NCBI RefSeq assembly: GCF_013387495.1
Contig: NZ_JABZEE010000034.1
Location: 62,001 to 126,000, forward strand
DNA from: Streptomyces sp. PKU-EA00015
Lineage (GTDB): Bacteria > Actinomycetota > Actinomycetes > Streptomycetales > Streptomycetaceae
Reading direction: 5' to 3'
Length of the DNA stretch: 64,000 bases
The notes beneath the pieces were generated by a model. That model did not search any database, had not been told where the DNA came from, and was given only the letters and a program-made list of their open reading frames with translations. A program made the position numbers and the translations under genes. This document shows positions 8,892 to 18,074 of the stretch, piece by piece (positions within the stretch are counted from its first letter, which is position 1; every line of letters starts with the position of its first letter).

Positions 8892-8928
8892 GTTGCCTGG
8901 TGGCGCAATATTGCGGCAACACCACCAG
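8892..8928. promoter_or_regulatory. candidate GntR autoregulatory operator with nested dyads
   Basis: Three inverted repeats overlap just upstream of the regulator start: the perfect palindrome GCAATATTGC (8905-8914), CTGGTGG/CCACCAG (8897-8903 and 8922-8928) and GTTGCC/GGCAAC (8892-8897 and 8915-8920). Their position 28-64 bases before the ATG at 8956 and the AT-rich centre make a repressor site likely; which dyad is bound is unknown. Confidence 0.5.
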
Positions 8929-8955
8929 CGGCGCTCGCCCAGTACGTTCCCTTCC

Positions 8956-9726
8956 ATGCCAGCCGAACCCGCCCCCGCCGTCTCTCCCCCGGTCGCCGCC
9001 GCGCGTCGACGACGACTGCGTGCGGACCGTGCCCGGCAACTGGCCGACCTGCTGCGCCACCAGATCCTGGCGGGAGGCTTCCCCGACGGCGTCCTGCCCC
9101 TGGAGGACGTCATCGCCGCCGACTACCGAGCCAGCCGCAACACCGTGCGGCAGGCCCTGGACCTGCTGCGCGGCGAGCGGATCGTCGACCGGCAGCCCGG
9201 CGTCGGCACCGTGGTGGTGTGCGAGAAGTACCCGCACGGGCTGGACCGCCTCCAGGGCCTGGCCGAGACCCTGCACGAGCACGGCCGGGTCACCAACGAG
9301 GTCCGCACCGTCGGGCCGGTCACGGCCCCCGGCCCGGTGGCGCACCGGCTGGGGCTGCCCGAGCACACCGACGTGCTGTGTATCGAGCGGTTGCGCCGCC
9401 TGAACGGACTGCCGCTGTCCCTGGACCTGTCCTACCTGCCGATGGACGTGGGCGGTGAGCTGCTCGGCTGCGACCTGGAGAACACGGACGTGTTCCGGCT
9501 CCTGGAGTCGTTGACCGGCGGTCCACTGGGCCATGCCGAGATCACCCTGGAGGCCGTGAACGCCGACGCGCACTCCGCCGCGGTGCTCCAGGCCCCGCGC
9601 GGGGCGGCCGTGCTGATGCTGGAGCGGCTGACCTGTCTGCCCGACGGGCGGCCGGTGGACCTGGAGTTCATCCGGTTCCGCGGCGACCGCATCACCATGA
9701 GCGGCGTGCTGCGCCGCTCCCTCTGA
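8956..9726 (+). CDS. GntR-family transcriptional regulator with UTRA domain (HutC subfamily)
   Basis: The chosen ATG gives 256 residues. Residues about 20-95 form the winged helix: ADRARQLADLLRHQILAGGF, LEDVIAADYRASRNTVRQAL (recognition helix) and the wing ERIVDRQPGVGTVV. Residues about 105-255 are a UTRA effector domain (LGLPEHTDVLCIERLRRLNGLPL, LSYLPMD, LEFIRFRGDRI). It precedes operon B by 82 bases on the same strand, so it probably controls the ferredoxin-transporter-flavoprotein genes and itself through the nested dyads upstream. HutC-type UTRA domains bind small metabolites; here an organosulfur ligand is possible but not shown. An earlier GTG frame extension overlaps the operator and was rejected. 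Confidence 0.9.
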   Translation: MPAEPAPAVSPPVAAARRRRLRADRARQLADLLRHQILAGGFPDGVLPLEDVIAADYRASRNTVRQALDLLRGERIVDRQPGVGTVVVCEKYPHGLDRLQGLAETLHEHGRVTNEVRTVGPVTAPGPVAHRLGLPEHTDVLCIERLRRLNGLPLSLDLSYLPMDVGGELLGCDLENTDVFRLLESLTGGPLGHAEITLEAVNADAHSAAVLQAPRGAAVLMLERLTCLPDGRPVDLEFIRFRGDRITMSGVLRRSL

Positions 9727-9808
9727 TCCCTCGCGAGAACTTTCCCGGGTTCCCGTGTTCCTTCCCCCGTTCCAGTTCCCCGCCCTTTCCGGGCGCTTGG
9801 AGACAACC

Positions 9809-10036
9809 ATGCCTCTCGTTCCGCAGCGCGCCGACGTGCCCGTGACCATCGACGAGTCCAAGTGCATCGACGGCTGCACGCTCTGCGTCGACATGTGTCC
9901 GCTCGACTCACTCGCCATCCGCGAGGACAACGGCAAGGCGTACATGCACGTGGACGAGTGCTGGTACTGCGGCCCGTGCGCGGCCCGGTGTCCCACCGGC
10001 GCAGTCACCGTCAACATGCCCTACCTGCTCCGGTGA
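9809..10036 (+). CDS. two-cluster 4Fe-4S ferredoxin (AprB-like), first gene of operon B
   Basis: The ATG follows TTGGAGACA and gives 75 residues. Cluster ligands are CIDGCTLCVDMCP, with a one-residue-longer first gap, and CWYCGPCAARCP. The spacing and the KAYMHVDECWYC segment resemble the ferredoxin-like half of adenylylsulfate reductase beta subunit, without its C-terminal extension. It lies 14 bases before the binding-protein gene and four genes before the HEAT-fused flavoprotein, which it likely serves as electron partner. It is a paralogue in role, not a close copy, of the 121-residue ferredoxin at 5497. A longer in-frame ATG upstream at 9755 lacks a ribosome site. Confidence 0.88.
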   Translation: MPLVPQRADVPVTIDESKCIDGCTLCVDMCPLDSLAIREDNGKAYMHVDECWYCGPCAARCPTGAVTVNMPYLLR

Positions 10037-10050
10037 AAGGCCGAATTCCC

Positions 10051-11403
10051 ATGACCAGCAAGAGAATCCCACTCCTCCCGCTCCTCCCGGTCGCCCTGCT
10101 GCTCCCACTGACCACCGCTTGCGGCGGCACGGCCGGCGCCGACGGCAACGCCGGCGCCAAGACGGTCACGGTGACCGTCGGCTACCAGTCGAAGACCATC
10201 AACACCGTCACCGCCGGCACCCTGCTGCGCTCCCTCGGCTACTTCGAGCAGGAGCTCGCGGCCCGCGGGAAGAGGGACGGCACCACCTACAAGGTCGAGT
10301 GGCAGGACTACGCGACCGGCGCCCCGATCACCGCCCAGATGACCGCCGGGAAAATCGACATCGGTTCGATGGGCGACTTCCCGCTGTTGATCAACGCGGC
10401 CCGCGGCAAGCAGCTGGGGCAGCCGACCCGGCTGGTCGCGGTCACCGGCTACAACCTGCGCGGCGGCCTGAACACGGTGGTCACCGCCCCCGGTTCGCCC
10501 TTGCGGTCACTGGCCGACCTGCGCGGAAAGAAGGTGTCCACCAGCGTCGGATCGGCTGCCGACGGCACCCTGGTCCGGGCCCTCCAGCAGGCCGGCATCG
10601 ACCCGGACAAGGGCATCCGGAAGCTCAACCAGCAGCCCAGCGTGGGTGCTTCGGCCCTGGCCGCGGGCAGCGCCGACGCGCTCTCCCAGTTCGTCGCCTG
10701 GCCCGGCAAGCTGGCCTTCGAGGGCCGGGCCACCGCTCTGTACGACGGGGCGGAGCTGAACCTGCCGACCTTCCACGGGGTCACGGTCCGGGAGAAGTTC
10801 GCCAAGGAACGGGCCGGGGTCCTCGACGACTTCCTCAGGGCCCAGCGGCGGGCCACCGACCACCTGCGCGCCCAGCCGGTCGCCGCCGCCGAGTCGGTGG
10901 CCGAGGAGACCGGTCTGCCGGCCGAGGTGGTCTACCTCTACAACGGCGCCAACGGCATCGCCACCTTCGACCCTGAGCTCCGCCCGGAGCTGATCGCCGC
11001 GCTGAAGGAGGACGTGCCGGTGCTGAAGGCGGCCGGGCTGGTGGGCGACGTCGACGTGGACGCCTTCGTCGATCCGGCGCCGCTGAAGCGGGCCGTGCGG
11101 TCCCCCGCCTACCCGAAGGCGAGCGCCGCCAAGTCCGAACTGTGGCTGAAGGGCAGGACCACCACCCGCACCTTCGACAGCCCCAAGGAGCTGCTGAAGG
11201 CCGCCGAGGCCGCCGACGTGCGGGCCGCGTACGTGCCGGACGCGCTGACCGGAACCCTGTGGTTCGCGGACAAGGCCGTATGGGTCGCGGACGGCGCCGA
11301 GCTGCGCGCCTTCGTCACCCCGGCCAGTGCGAAGAGGTACCTCGACGGTCACGCCGGGGCCCGGATCATCCGCTACACGGACGCCGTGGGTCTGGCGTCA
11401 TGA
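10051..11403 (+). CDS. ABC substrate-binding lipoprotein fused to a NosL-like C-terminal domain
   Basis: The ATG at 10051 gives 450 residues with a lipoprotein signal ending in LTTAC (Cys24). Residues about 40-345 are an SsuA/TauA-type binding fold (TVTVGYQSKTINTVTAGTLL, ITAQMTAGKIDIGSMGDFPL). The last 90 residues do not belong to that fold: VRAAYVPDALTGTLWFADKAVWV, ELRAFVTPASAKRYLDGHAG and RIIRYTDAVGLAS follow the order of the C-terminal half of NosL, a lipoprotein copper chaperone of nitrous oxide reductase. The Cys-Met pair of classical NosL is absent. The gene overlaps the permease by 4 bases. The NosL relation is my reading of motif order and needs a profile search. Confidence 0.85.
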   Translation: MTSKRIPLLPLLPVALLLPLTTACGGTAGADGNAGAKTVTVTVGYQSKTINTVTAGTLLRSLGYFEQELAARGKRDGTTYKVEWQDYATGAPITAQMTAGKIDIGSMGDFPLLINAARGKQLGQPTRLVAVTGYNLRGGLNTVVTAPGSPLRSLADLRGKKVSTSVGSAADGTLVRALQQAGIDPDKGIRKLNQQPSVGASALAAGSADALSQFVAWPGKLAFEGRATALYDGAELNLPTFHGVTVREKFAKERAGVLDDFLRAQRRATDHLRAQPVAAAESVAEETGLPAEVVYLYNGANGIATFDPELRPELIAALKEDVPVLKAAGLVGDVDVDAFVDPAPLKRAVRSPAYPKASAAKSELWLKGRTTTRTFDSPKELLKAAEAADVRAAYVPDALTGTLWFADKAVWVADGAELRAFVTPASAKRYLDGHAGARIIRYTDAVGLAS

Positions 11404-12289
11404 GTGGGGGCCGCCGGCTGCTGCGCGCGGCCTCCCTGACCGCGGCCCTCGGGCTGTGGCAGCTGCTGACCTCTTGGGACGTCAACCTGTGGCTGCGGTT
11501 CGAGCAGTTCCCCACGGTCGGCGAGGTGGCGTCCGCCTTCGCCGACCGGGTCACCACCGGCCCGTACTGGCAGGACCTGGGCCACAGTCTGCGCCGGATC
11601 GTCGTGGGCTTTGTGCTGGCCGCGGTGGTGGGGGTGGCGGTCGGCACGGCCGTCGCCCGGTCCCGGTGGGCCGCCGACCTGCTCGGCCCGCTGGTGGAGG
11701 TGGTGCGGCCGGTGCCGGCCATCGCCCTGGTCCCGGTCGCCATCCTGCTGTTGCCCACCAACGAGCAGGGCATCGTGTTCATCACCTTCACCGCCGCCTT
11801 CTTCCCGGTGGTGGTGTCGACCCGGCACGCGGTCCGGGCGCTCACCCCGGTCTGGGAAGAGGCCGTGCTCACCATGGGCGGCGGCCGGCTGCGGGTGCTG
11901 TTCTCGGTGGTGCTTCCGGGAGCCCTGCCGGGCATCTTCGGCGGCTTGTCGGTGGGCATCGGCGTCTCGTGGATCTGCGTGATCTCCGCGGAGATGATCT
12001 CCGGCGAGTACGGGGTGGGCTACCGCACCTGGCAGGACTACACGATCGTCGACTACCCGGGAGTGTTCGTCGGCATGGCCACCATCGGCGTCCTCGGATG
12101 GCTCACCTCGACCGCTGTGGAACTGCTGGGCCGTCGCGCCACTTCCTGGCTGCCCCGCCCGGCCGCGCGGGGAGCTGCCGGCGCCGCACCGCGTCCGGCG
12201 TTCCGCAGGGCCGGCCGCACCCCCGCGGCCACCGGCGCCGGTCCCGCCGCCGCGGTCCGTACCACTGTTCCCCGTAAGGAGCCGGTCCC

Positions 12290-12293
<4 letters not shown>
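11400..12293 (+). CDS. ABC transporter permease, SsuC/TauC type (operon B)
   Basis: Beginning at the ATG in the ATGA overlap, the protein has 297 residues with about six membrane helices: LGLWQLLTSW, IVVGFVLAAVVGVAVGTAV, IALVPVAILLL, GIVFITFTAAFFPVVV, IFGGLSVGIGVSWICVISAEM and FVGMATIGVLGWL. The EAA-like loop is TMGGGRLRVLFSVVLPGALPG. The last 55 residues are Ala/Pro/Arg-rich and cytoplasmic, an extension not usual for SsuC. It overlaps the ATPase by 4 bases. With the neighbouring ATPase and binding protein it forms a complete importer separate from the one in operon A. Confidence 0.92.
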
Positions 12294-13045
<752 letters not shown>

Positions 13046-13057
13046 AAGGCACGCCCC

Positions 13058-15802
13058 GTGCACACCCTGGTGGACACCCCCCTGGCCATCCCCGCCCTCG
13101 CCGACGCGACCGAACTCTCCTGCGACGTCCTCGTCATCGGCGGTGGCACCGCCGGCACCATGGCCGCGCTGACCGCCGCCGGACGCGGTGCGCAGGTGCT
13201 GCTGCTGGAGAAGGCGCATGTGAGGCACTCCGGCGCGCTCGCCATGGGCATGGACGGGGTCAACAACGCGATCATCCCGGGCCGGGCCGAGCCCGACGAC
13301 TACGTCGCCGAGATCACCCGCGCGAACGACGGCGTCGTCGACCAGTCCACCGTCCGGCAGACCGCGACCCGCGGCTTCGACATGGTCAAGCGCCTGGAGT
13401 CGTACGGGGTGAAGTTCGAGAAGGACGAGCACGGCGAGTACGCGGTCCGCCAGGTGCACCGGTCCGGCTCGTACGTGCTGCCGATGCCGGAGGGCAAGGA
13501 CGTCAAGAAGGTCCTCTACCGGCAGTTGCGGCGTCGCGAGATGCGGGAGCGGATCCGCATCGAGAACCGGGTCATGCCGGTCAGGGTGCTCACCCACCCC
13601 GACGACGGACGGGCCGTCGGCGCGGCCGGGTTCGACACGCGCACCGGCGCGTTCGTCACCGTCCGGGCGGGCGCGGTGATCCTGGCGACGGGTGCCTGCG
13701 GCCGGCTCGGCCTGCCCGCCTCCGGCTACCTTTACGGGACGTACGAGAACCCGACGAACGCCGGCGACGGGTACGCCATGGCCTACCACGCGGGGGCCGC
13801 GCTCACCGGGATCGAGTGCTTCCAGATCAACCCGTTGATCAAGGACTACAACGGGCCGGCGTGCGCGTACGTCGCGAACCCGTTCGGCGGGTACCAGGTG
13901 AACCGGCACGGCGAGCGGTTCGTGGAGTCGGACTACTGGTCGGGACAGATGATGGCCGAGTTCGCGGCCGAACTCGCCTCCGACCGTGGCCCGGTGTACC
14001 TCAAGCTCAGCCATCTGCCCGAAGAGACCATCACCGCCGTCGAATCGATCCTGCACACGACGGAGCGGCCCACCCGCGGCACGTTCCACGAGGGCCGCGG
14101 CCACGACTACCGCACCCACGACGTCGAGATGCACATCTCGGAGATCGGACTGTGCGGAGGGCACTCCGCCTCCGGGGTACGGGTGGACGCGCATGCCCGC
14201 ACCACCGTCCCCCGGCTGTACGCGGCCGGCGACCTGGCCTGCGTCCCGCACAACTACATGATCGGCGCGTTCGTCTTCGGCGACCTGGCCGGCGAGGATG
14301 CCGCGCGGTACCGGGCCTACGAGGGCGAGCTGCCCCGGGACCAGCTGGCCGCCGCCCACGACCTCGTCTACCGGCCGCTGCGCAACCCGGACGGGCCGCC
14401 GCAGCCGCAGGTGGAGTACAAGCTGCGGCGGTTCGTCAACGACTACGTGGCACCGCCGAAGACCGGGGCGAAGCTTTCCCTGGCGGTGGAGGCGTTCACC
14501 CGGATGTCGGAGGAGATCGCCGGGATGGGCGCGCGCACGCCGCACGAACTGATGCGGTGCGCGGAGGTCACTTTCATCCGGGACTGCGCGGAGATGGCCG
14601 CCCGGGCCTCGCTGGCCCGCACCGAGTCCCGGTGGGGCCTGTACCACGAGCGGCTGGACCACCCGGGGCGGGACGACGCGGGCTGGCTGCACCACCTGGA
14701 CCTGCGCAAGTCCGCATCGGGGGCGATGGAGTTCACCGCGCGGCCGGTCGAGCCGTACGTGGTCCCGGTGCCGGAGTTCGCGCCGGCGCCGGGGCCGGAG
14801 CGGCGCCTCGGCGAGGTCGCGCTGGTGCCGGTGGCCACGGCCGGCCCACGGGACGCCGCCCCGGCCGCCCGCCCGGCCGCGCCCGCGGCGGCTCCGGTCC
14901 CGGCCGGGACCCCGGAGGTCTCCGCGCCCAGCCCCGCCCTCCTGCGCCTCCTCTCCCTCGCCGAGGAGTCCCCCGACCTGGACGCGCTGCGCCCCTATCT
15001 GGGCGACGCCGATCCGGCGGTGCGGGCGGCCGCCGTGGCCGCCCTCGGTGAGACGGTGCCGGCCGGTGCCGGGCCCGCGCTCGCCGAACGCCTGCGGGAC
15101 GCCGCGCCACAGGTCCGGGCCGCCGCCGCGGCCGCGCTGCGCGAGCTGGTCGAAGTGCTGCCCGCCGAGGGGGATTTGGGGGCCGGTCTGCGGGAAGCGC
15201 TGGGCGTCGCCGATCCGGCCGTCCGGGCCGCCGCGCTCGACGTGCTGCGTGCCCTGCGGCTGGGCGACGCCGGCGTGTACGCCGCCGCGCTCGCCGACAC
15301 CGACATCGAGGTCCGTATCACCGCCGTCCGGGCCCTCGTCTCGGTGGATGCGGTCCCGGAACTGGCGGTAGCAGCCGCCGACCCGGCCCGCGAGGTCCGG
15401 GTCGCGGTGGCCCGCGGTCTCGGGGCCGTGCACGCCGCGGCCCCGGCGCCTCTCGACCCACTGCTGGATGACGCGGACCCGCTCGTCCGGGGCGCCACGT
15501 TGACCGCGCTGGCCGCCACCGGCTGCCCGCCCCGCTACGCCGCGCTGGCCGCGGCCGCCCTCGACGATCCCGCCTGGCAGGTCCGGGCCGGCGCCGCGAC
15601 CGCCCTCCGGGCGGCCCCGCCCGCCCAGGCCGTCCAGGCCCTCGCCGGGGCCTTGGCCGACCCCAACGCGGATGTCCGCAAGGCCGTCGTCCTCTCCCTC
15701 CTCTCGCACCGCGACGAGCCCGGGGCCCGCACCGCCCTCGCGGCCGCCACCACCGACCCGGACGCCGACATCCGCGCCTACGCGTCCCGTGCGGCCTCGT
15801 GA
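13058..15802 (+). CDS. AprA/fumarate reductase-like flavoprotein fused to a HEAT-repeat domain
   Basis: The GTG follows GAAAGGC and gives 914 residues. Residues about 20-560 form an FAD flavoprotein: CDVLVIGGGTAGTMAAL (ADP-binding), HSGALAMGMDGVNNAII (flavin contact, close in pattern to adenylylsulfate reductase alpha subunit), ILATGACGRLGLPASGY and VPRLYAAGDLACVPHNYMIG. After a Pro/Ala linker (about 595-635) come about nine HEAT (PBS-lyase-like) repeats, recognised by the recurring D-P-x-V-R-A-A-A pattern (for example DADPAVRAAAVAAL, DTDIEVRITAVRAL, DPNADVRKAVVLSL). HEAT repeats mediate protein contacts, so the tail may dock the ferredoxin or hold a complex. This is the last gene of operon B. 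The reaction is unknown. Confidence 0.88.
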   Translation: MHTLVDTPLAIPALADATELSCDVLVIGGGTAGTMAALTAAGRGAQVLLLEKAHVRHSGALAMGMDGVNNAIIPGRAEPDDYVAEITRANDGVVDQSTVRQTATRGFDMVKRLESYGVKFEKDEHGEYAVRQVHRSGSYVLPMPEGKDVKKVLYRQLRRREMRERIRIENRVMPVRVLTHPDDGRAVGAAGFDTRTGAFVTVRAGAVILATGACGRLGLPASGYLYGTYENPTNAGDGYAMAYHAGAALTGIECFQINPLIKDYNGPACAYVANPFGGYQVNRHGERFVESDYWSGQMMAEFAAELASDRGPVYLKLSHLPEETITAVESILHTTERPTRGTFHEGRGHDYRTHDVEMHISEIGLCGGHSASGVRVDAHARTTVPRLYAAGDLACVPHNYMIGAFVFGDLAGEDAARYRAYEGELPRDQLAAAHDLVYRPLRNPDGPPQPQVEYKLRRFVNDYVAPPKTGAKLSLAVEAFTRMSEEIAGMGARTPHELMRCAEVTFIRDCAEMAARASLARTESRWGLYHERLDHPGRDDAGWLHHLDLRKSASGAMEFTARPVEPYVVPVPEFAPAPGPERRLGEVALVPVATAGPRDAAPAARPAAPAAAPVPAGTPEVSAPSPALLRLLSLAEESPDLDALRPYLGDADPAVRAAAVAALGETVPAGAGPALAERLRDAAPQVRAAAAAALRELVEVLPAEGDLGAGLREALGVADPAVRAAALDVLRALRLGDAGVYAAALADTDIEVRITAVRALVSVDAVPELAVAAADPAREVRVAVARGLGAVHAAAPAPLDPLLDDADPLVRGATLTALAATGCPPRYAALAAAALDDPAWQVRAGAATALRAAPPAQAVQALAGALADPNADVRKAVVLSLLSHRDEPGARTALAAATTDPDADIRAYASRAAS

Positions 15803-15977
15803 TGCCGGTCGACCAGCGGCCGATCAAGTGGAGTTGCTCATTTCCCATGCCGTACATGGACCACCCGCGCCGCGTCCCCAGGCTCGTCGTCATGGCGGGG
15901 AGCCCCCGCGCCCGCGCCGCGGCCTGTGCCCCTCGGCCGAGGGGCACCCACGAGGGACGCCGGCCCACGCCGTACGG

Positions 15978-15990
15978 GATAATGGGCGCA
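15978..15990 (+). promoter_or_regulatory. -10 element of a probably leaderless promoter for the Rrf2 gene
   Basis: GATAAT (15978-15983) lies 6 bases before the ATG at 15990, which would place the transcription start at or next to the start codon. No ribosome site is present, agreeing with a leaderless message. A -35 element is not clear. Confidence 0.5.
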
Positions 15991-16448
15991 TGCGGATCTC
16001 AGCCAGGGCGGACTACGCGGTACGTGCCGCGCTGCAGCTCGCCGCGTCCCAGGACGACGGGCCGCTGAAGGCCGAGGTCATCGCGGACGCCCAGGACATC
16101 CCGCACAAGTTCCTCGAGAGCATCCTGAACGACATGCGCCGGGGAGGTCTCGTGCTCAGCCGGCGCGGCGGCAACGGCGGCTACCGGCTTGCGCAGCCCG
16201 CGGATTCCATCAGCATCGCGGATGTCATCCGCGTCGTGGACGGGCCGCTGGTCTCGGTGCGCGGGGTCCGGCCCCCGGACCTGTCCTACACCGGCCCGGC
16301 CCGGTCGCTGCTCCCCCTGTGGATCGCGCTGCGGTCCAACGTCCGCGAGATCCTGGAGGGCGTGACGCTGGCGGACGTCGCGTCGGCCGACCTGCCCGCC
16401 GGTGTGTCCGCACTGACCGAGGCCCCCGGCGCCTGGACCAACCCCTGA
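15990..16448 (+). CDS. Rrf2-family transcriptional regulator (no Fe-S cysteines)
   Basis: The 152-residue protein starts MRISARADYAVRAALQLA, the classic Rrf2 N-terminus. The winged helix follows with IADAQDIPHKFLESILNDMRRGGLV (positions about 31-55) and the wing SRRGGNGGYRLAQPA, then ISIADVIRVVDGPL. No cysteine occurs anywhere, so it cannot hold the Fe-S cluster of IscR/NsrR; it resembles the cluster-free CymR type that governs sulfur metabolism. It sits at the end of the organosulfur island, oriented with it, and is a good candidate regulator of the dyad at 6997-7028. The message appears leaderless. Confidence 0.92.
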   Translation: MRISARADYAVRAALQLAASQDDGPLKAEVIADAQDIPHKFLESILNDMRRGGLVLSRRGGNGGYRLAQPADSISIADVIRVVDGPLVSVRGVRPPDLSYTGPARSLLPLWIALRSNVREILEGVTLADVASADLPAGVSALTEAPGAWTNP

Positions 16449-16449
16449 C

Positions 16450-16476
16450 CCGGTGCCCCGGCAGGCGGGGCACCGG
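16450..16476. terminator. bidirectional terminator between rrf2-type gene and gap
   Basis: A perfect 10-bp stem, CCGGTGCCCC/GGGGCACCGG, with a 7-base loop lies between two convergent genes, 1 base after one stop and 21 bases from the other. Confidence 0.75.
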
Positions 16477-16497
16477 ATCGGAGTGAGGCCGGCGGAA

Positions 16498-17943
16498 TCA
16501 GACCGCCGGAGCCGGGTAGGTCGGGTACTCCACCCCGGAGACGTGCTGGACGACGCGGATGACCTGGCACGAGTAGCCGAACTCGTTGTCGTACCACAGG
16601 TACAGGATCGCGTTGTCGCCGTCGACCTTGGTGGCGCCGGCGTCGACGATCGAGGCGTGGCGCGAACCGACGAAGTCCATGGAGACGGCGTCGGGCGCGG
16701 TGGTGAAGTCGATCTGGCGCTTCAGCGGCGAGTGCAGCGAGACGTCGCGGAGGTAGTCGAGGACCTCCTCGCGGGTGGTCTCGCGGCCCAGGCGCAGGCT
16801 GAGGATGGCGATCGAGACGTCCGGCACGGGGACGCGGATCGAGCTGCCGGTGATCGGCGCCTTGAGGTCCGGCAGCGCCTTGGCGACGGCGGAGGCGGCA
16901 CCGGTCTCGGTGATGACCATGTTCAGCGGCGCGGAACGGCCGCGGCGGTCTGCCTTGTGGTAGTTGTCCAGCAGGTTCTGGTCGTTGGTGAACGAGTGAA
17001 CGGTCTCCACGTGACCGCGCAGCACGCCGTACTCGTCGTCCATGGCCTTCAGCGGCGGGACGATCGCGTTGGTGGTGCAGGAGGCGCAGGACAGGATCTG
17101 CTCGTCCGGCTTGATCGTGTCGTGGTTGACGCCGTGCACGATGTTGGGGACGTCGCCCTTGCCCGGAGCTGTCAGCACGACCTTGTCGATGCCGGGGCGC
17201 AGGTGCTTCGACAGGCCCTCGCGGTCGCGCCACTTGCCGGTGTTGTCGATGAGGATGGCGTCCTTGATGCCGTACGCCGTGTAGTCGACCTCGGAGGGGT
17301 CATTGGCGTAGATCACCTTGATCGTGTTGCCGTTGGCGACGATCGTGTCGGTCGCCTCGTCGACGGTGATCGTGCCCTGGAACTGGCCGTGGATCGAGTC
17401 GCGGCGCAGCAGAGAGGCGCGCTTGACGATGTCCTGGTCGCCGCCCTGGCGGACGACGATGGCACGCAGGCGCAGGCCGTTGCCGGAGCCTGCCTTCTCG
17501 ATGAGCAGGCGGGCGACGAGGCGGCCGATGCGGCCGAAGCCGTAGAGGACGACGTCGCGTCCCTCACGGCGCTCGATCTTGTTCTCACCGGTGGCGCCGG
17601 CGACGGCCTGGGCGGTGAAGTCCTCCACCGACAGTCCGCGGTCGTCGGCGCGGTAGGTCGCGGCGAGCATGCCGATGTCGATCTGGGACGGGCCGAGGTC
17701 GAGGGCGGCGAGCGCCTGCAGGAAGGGGAAGGTCTCGGTGACCGAGAGCTCCTCACCGGCGATCTGCCGGGCGAACCGGTGGGTCTTGAGAATGCTGACC
17801 ACCGACTTGTTCACCAGGGAGCGGCTGTGAAGCAGGACGGTGACGTCCCGCTCCCTGTGCAGCTTCCCGATGATCGGGATCATCGACTCCGCGATCTCTT
17901 CGCGGTTCTTCCAGTTGGTGAACGAGTCGTCGTTGACAGTCAC
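16498..17943 (-). CDS. gap: glyceraldehyde-3-phosphate dehydrogenase, long N-extended form
   Basis: The 481-residue enzyme oxidises glyceraldehyde 3-phosphate to 1,3-bisphosphoglycerate, or the reverse, with NAD(P). The nucleotide fold starts at VVLYGFGRIGR (residues 131-141), the catalytic cysteine is in SCASCTTN (about residue 287), and WYDNEFGYSCQVIRVV is the conserved C-terminus. About 128 residues precede the usual GAPDH fold (normal length near 335), rich in helices; this long form is known from Streptomyces and other actinobacteria alongside the short glycolytic enzyme. The start is a GTG at 17943. It is transcribed alone and converges on the Rrf2 gene. Confidence 0.95.
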   Translation of the reverse strand: MTVNDDSFTNWKNREEIAESMIPIIGKLHRERDVTVLLHSRSLVNKSVVSILKTHRFARQIAGEELSVTETFPFLQALAALDLGPSQIDIGMLAATYRADDRGLSVEDFTAQAVAGATGENKIERREGRDVVLYGFGRIGRLVARLLIEKAGSGNGLRLRAIVVRQGGDQDIVKRASLLRRDSIHGQFQGTITVDEATDTIVANGNTIKVIYANDPSEVDYTAYGIKDAILIDNTGKWRDREGLSKHLRPGIDKVVLTAPGKGDVPNIVHGVNHDTIKPDEQILSCASCTTNAIVPPLKAMDDEYGVLRGHVETVHSFTNDQNLLDNYHKADRRGRSAPLNMVITETGAASAVAKALPDLKAPITGSSIRVPVPDVSIAILSLRLGRETTREEVLDYLRDVSLHSPLKRQIDFTTAPDAVSMDFVGSRHASIVDAGATKVDGDNAILYLWYDNEFGYSCQVIRVVQHVSGVEYPTYPAPAV

Positions 17944-18074
17944 AGGTTTATCTTTCGAGCTAGGCGGCGCTCATATGCTAACCCCCTGCCATTTCGATCA
18001 TCCAATCGACCCTGCGACAGCGTCGACTTGCCCTCGCTTGCCCCGATATACCCCTGGGCAGTCGCCGTCCTGCG

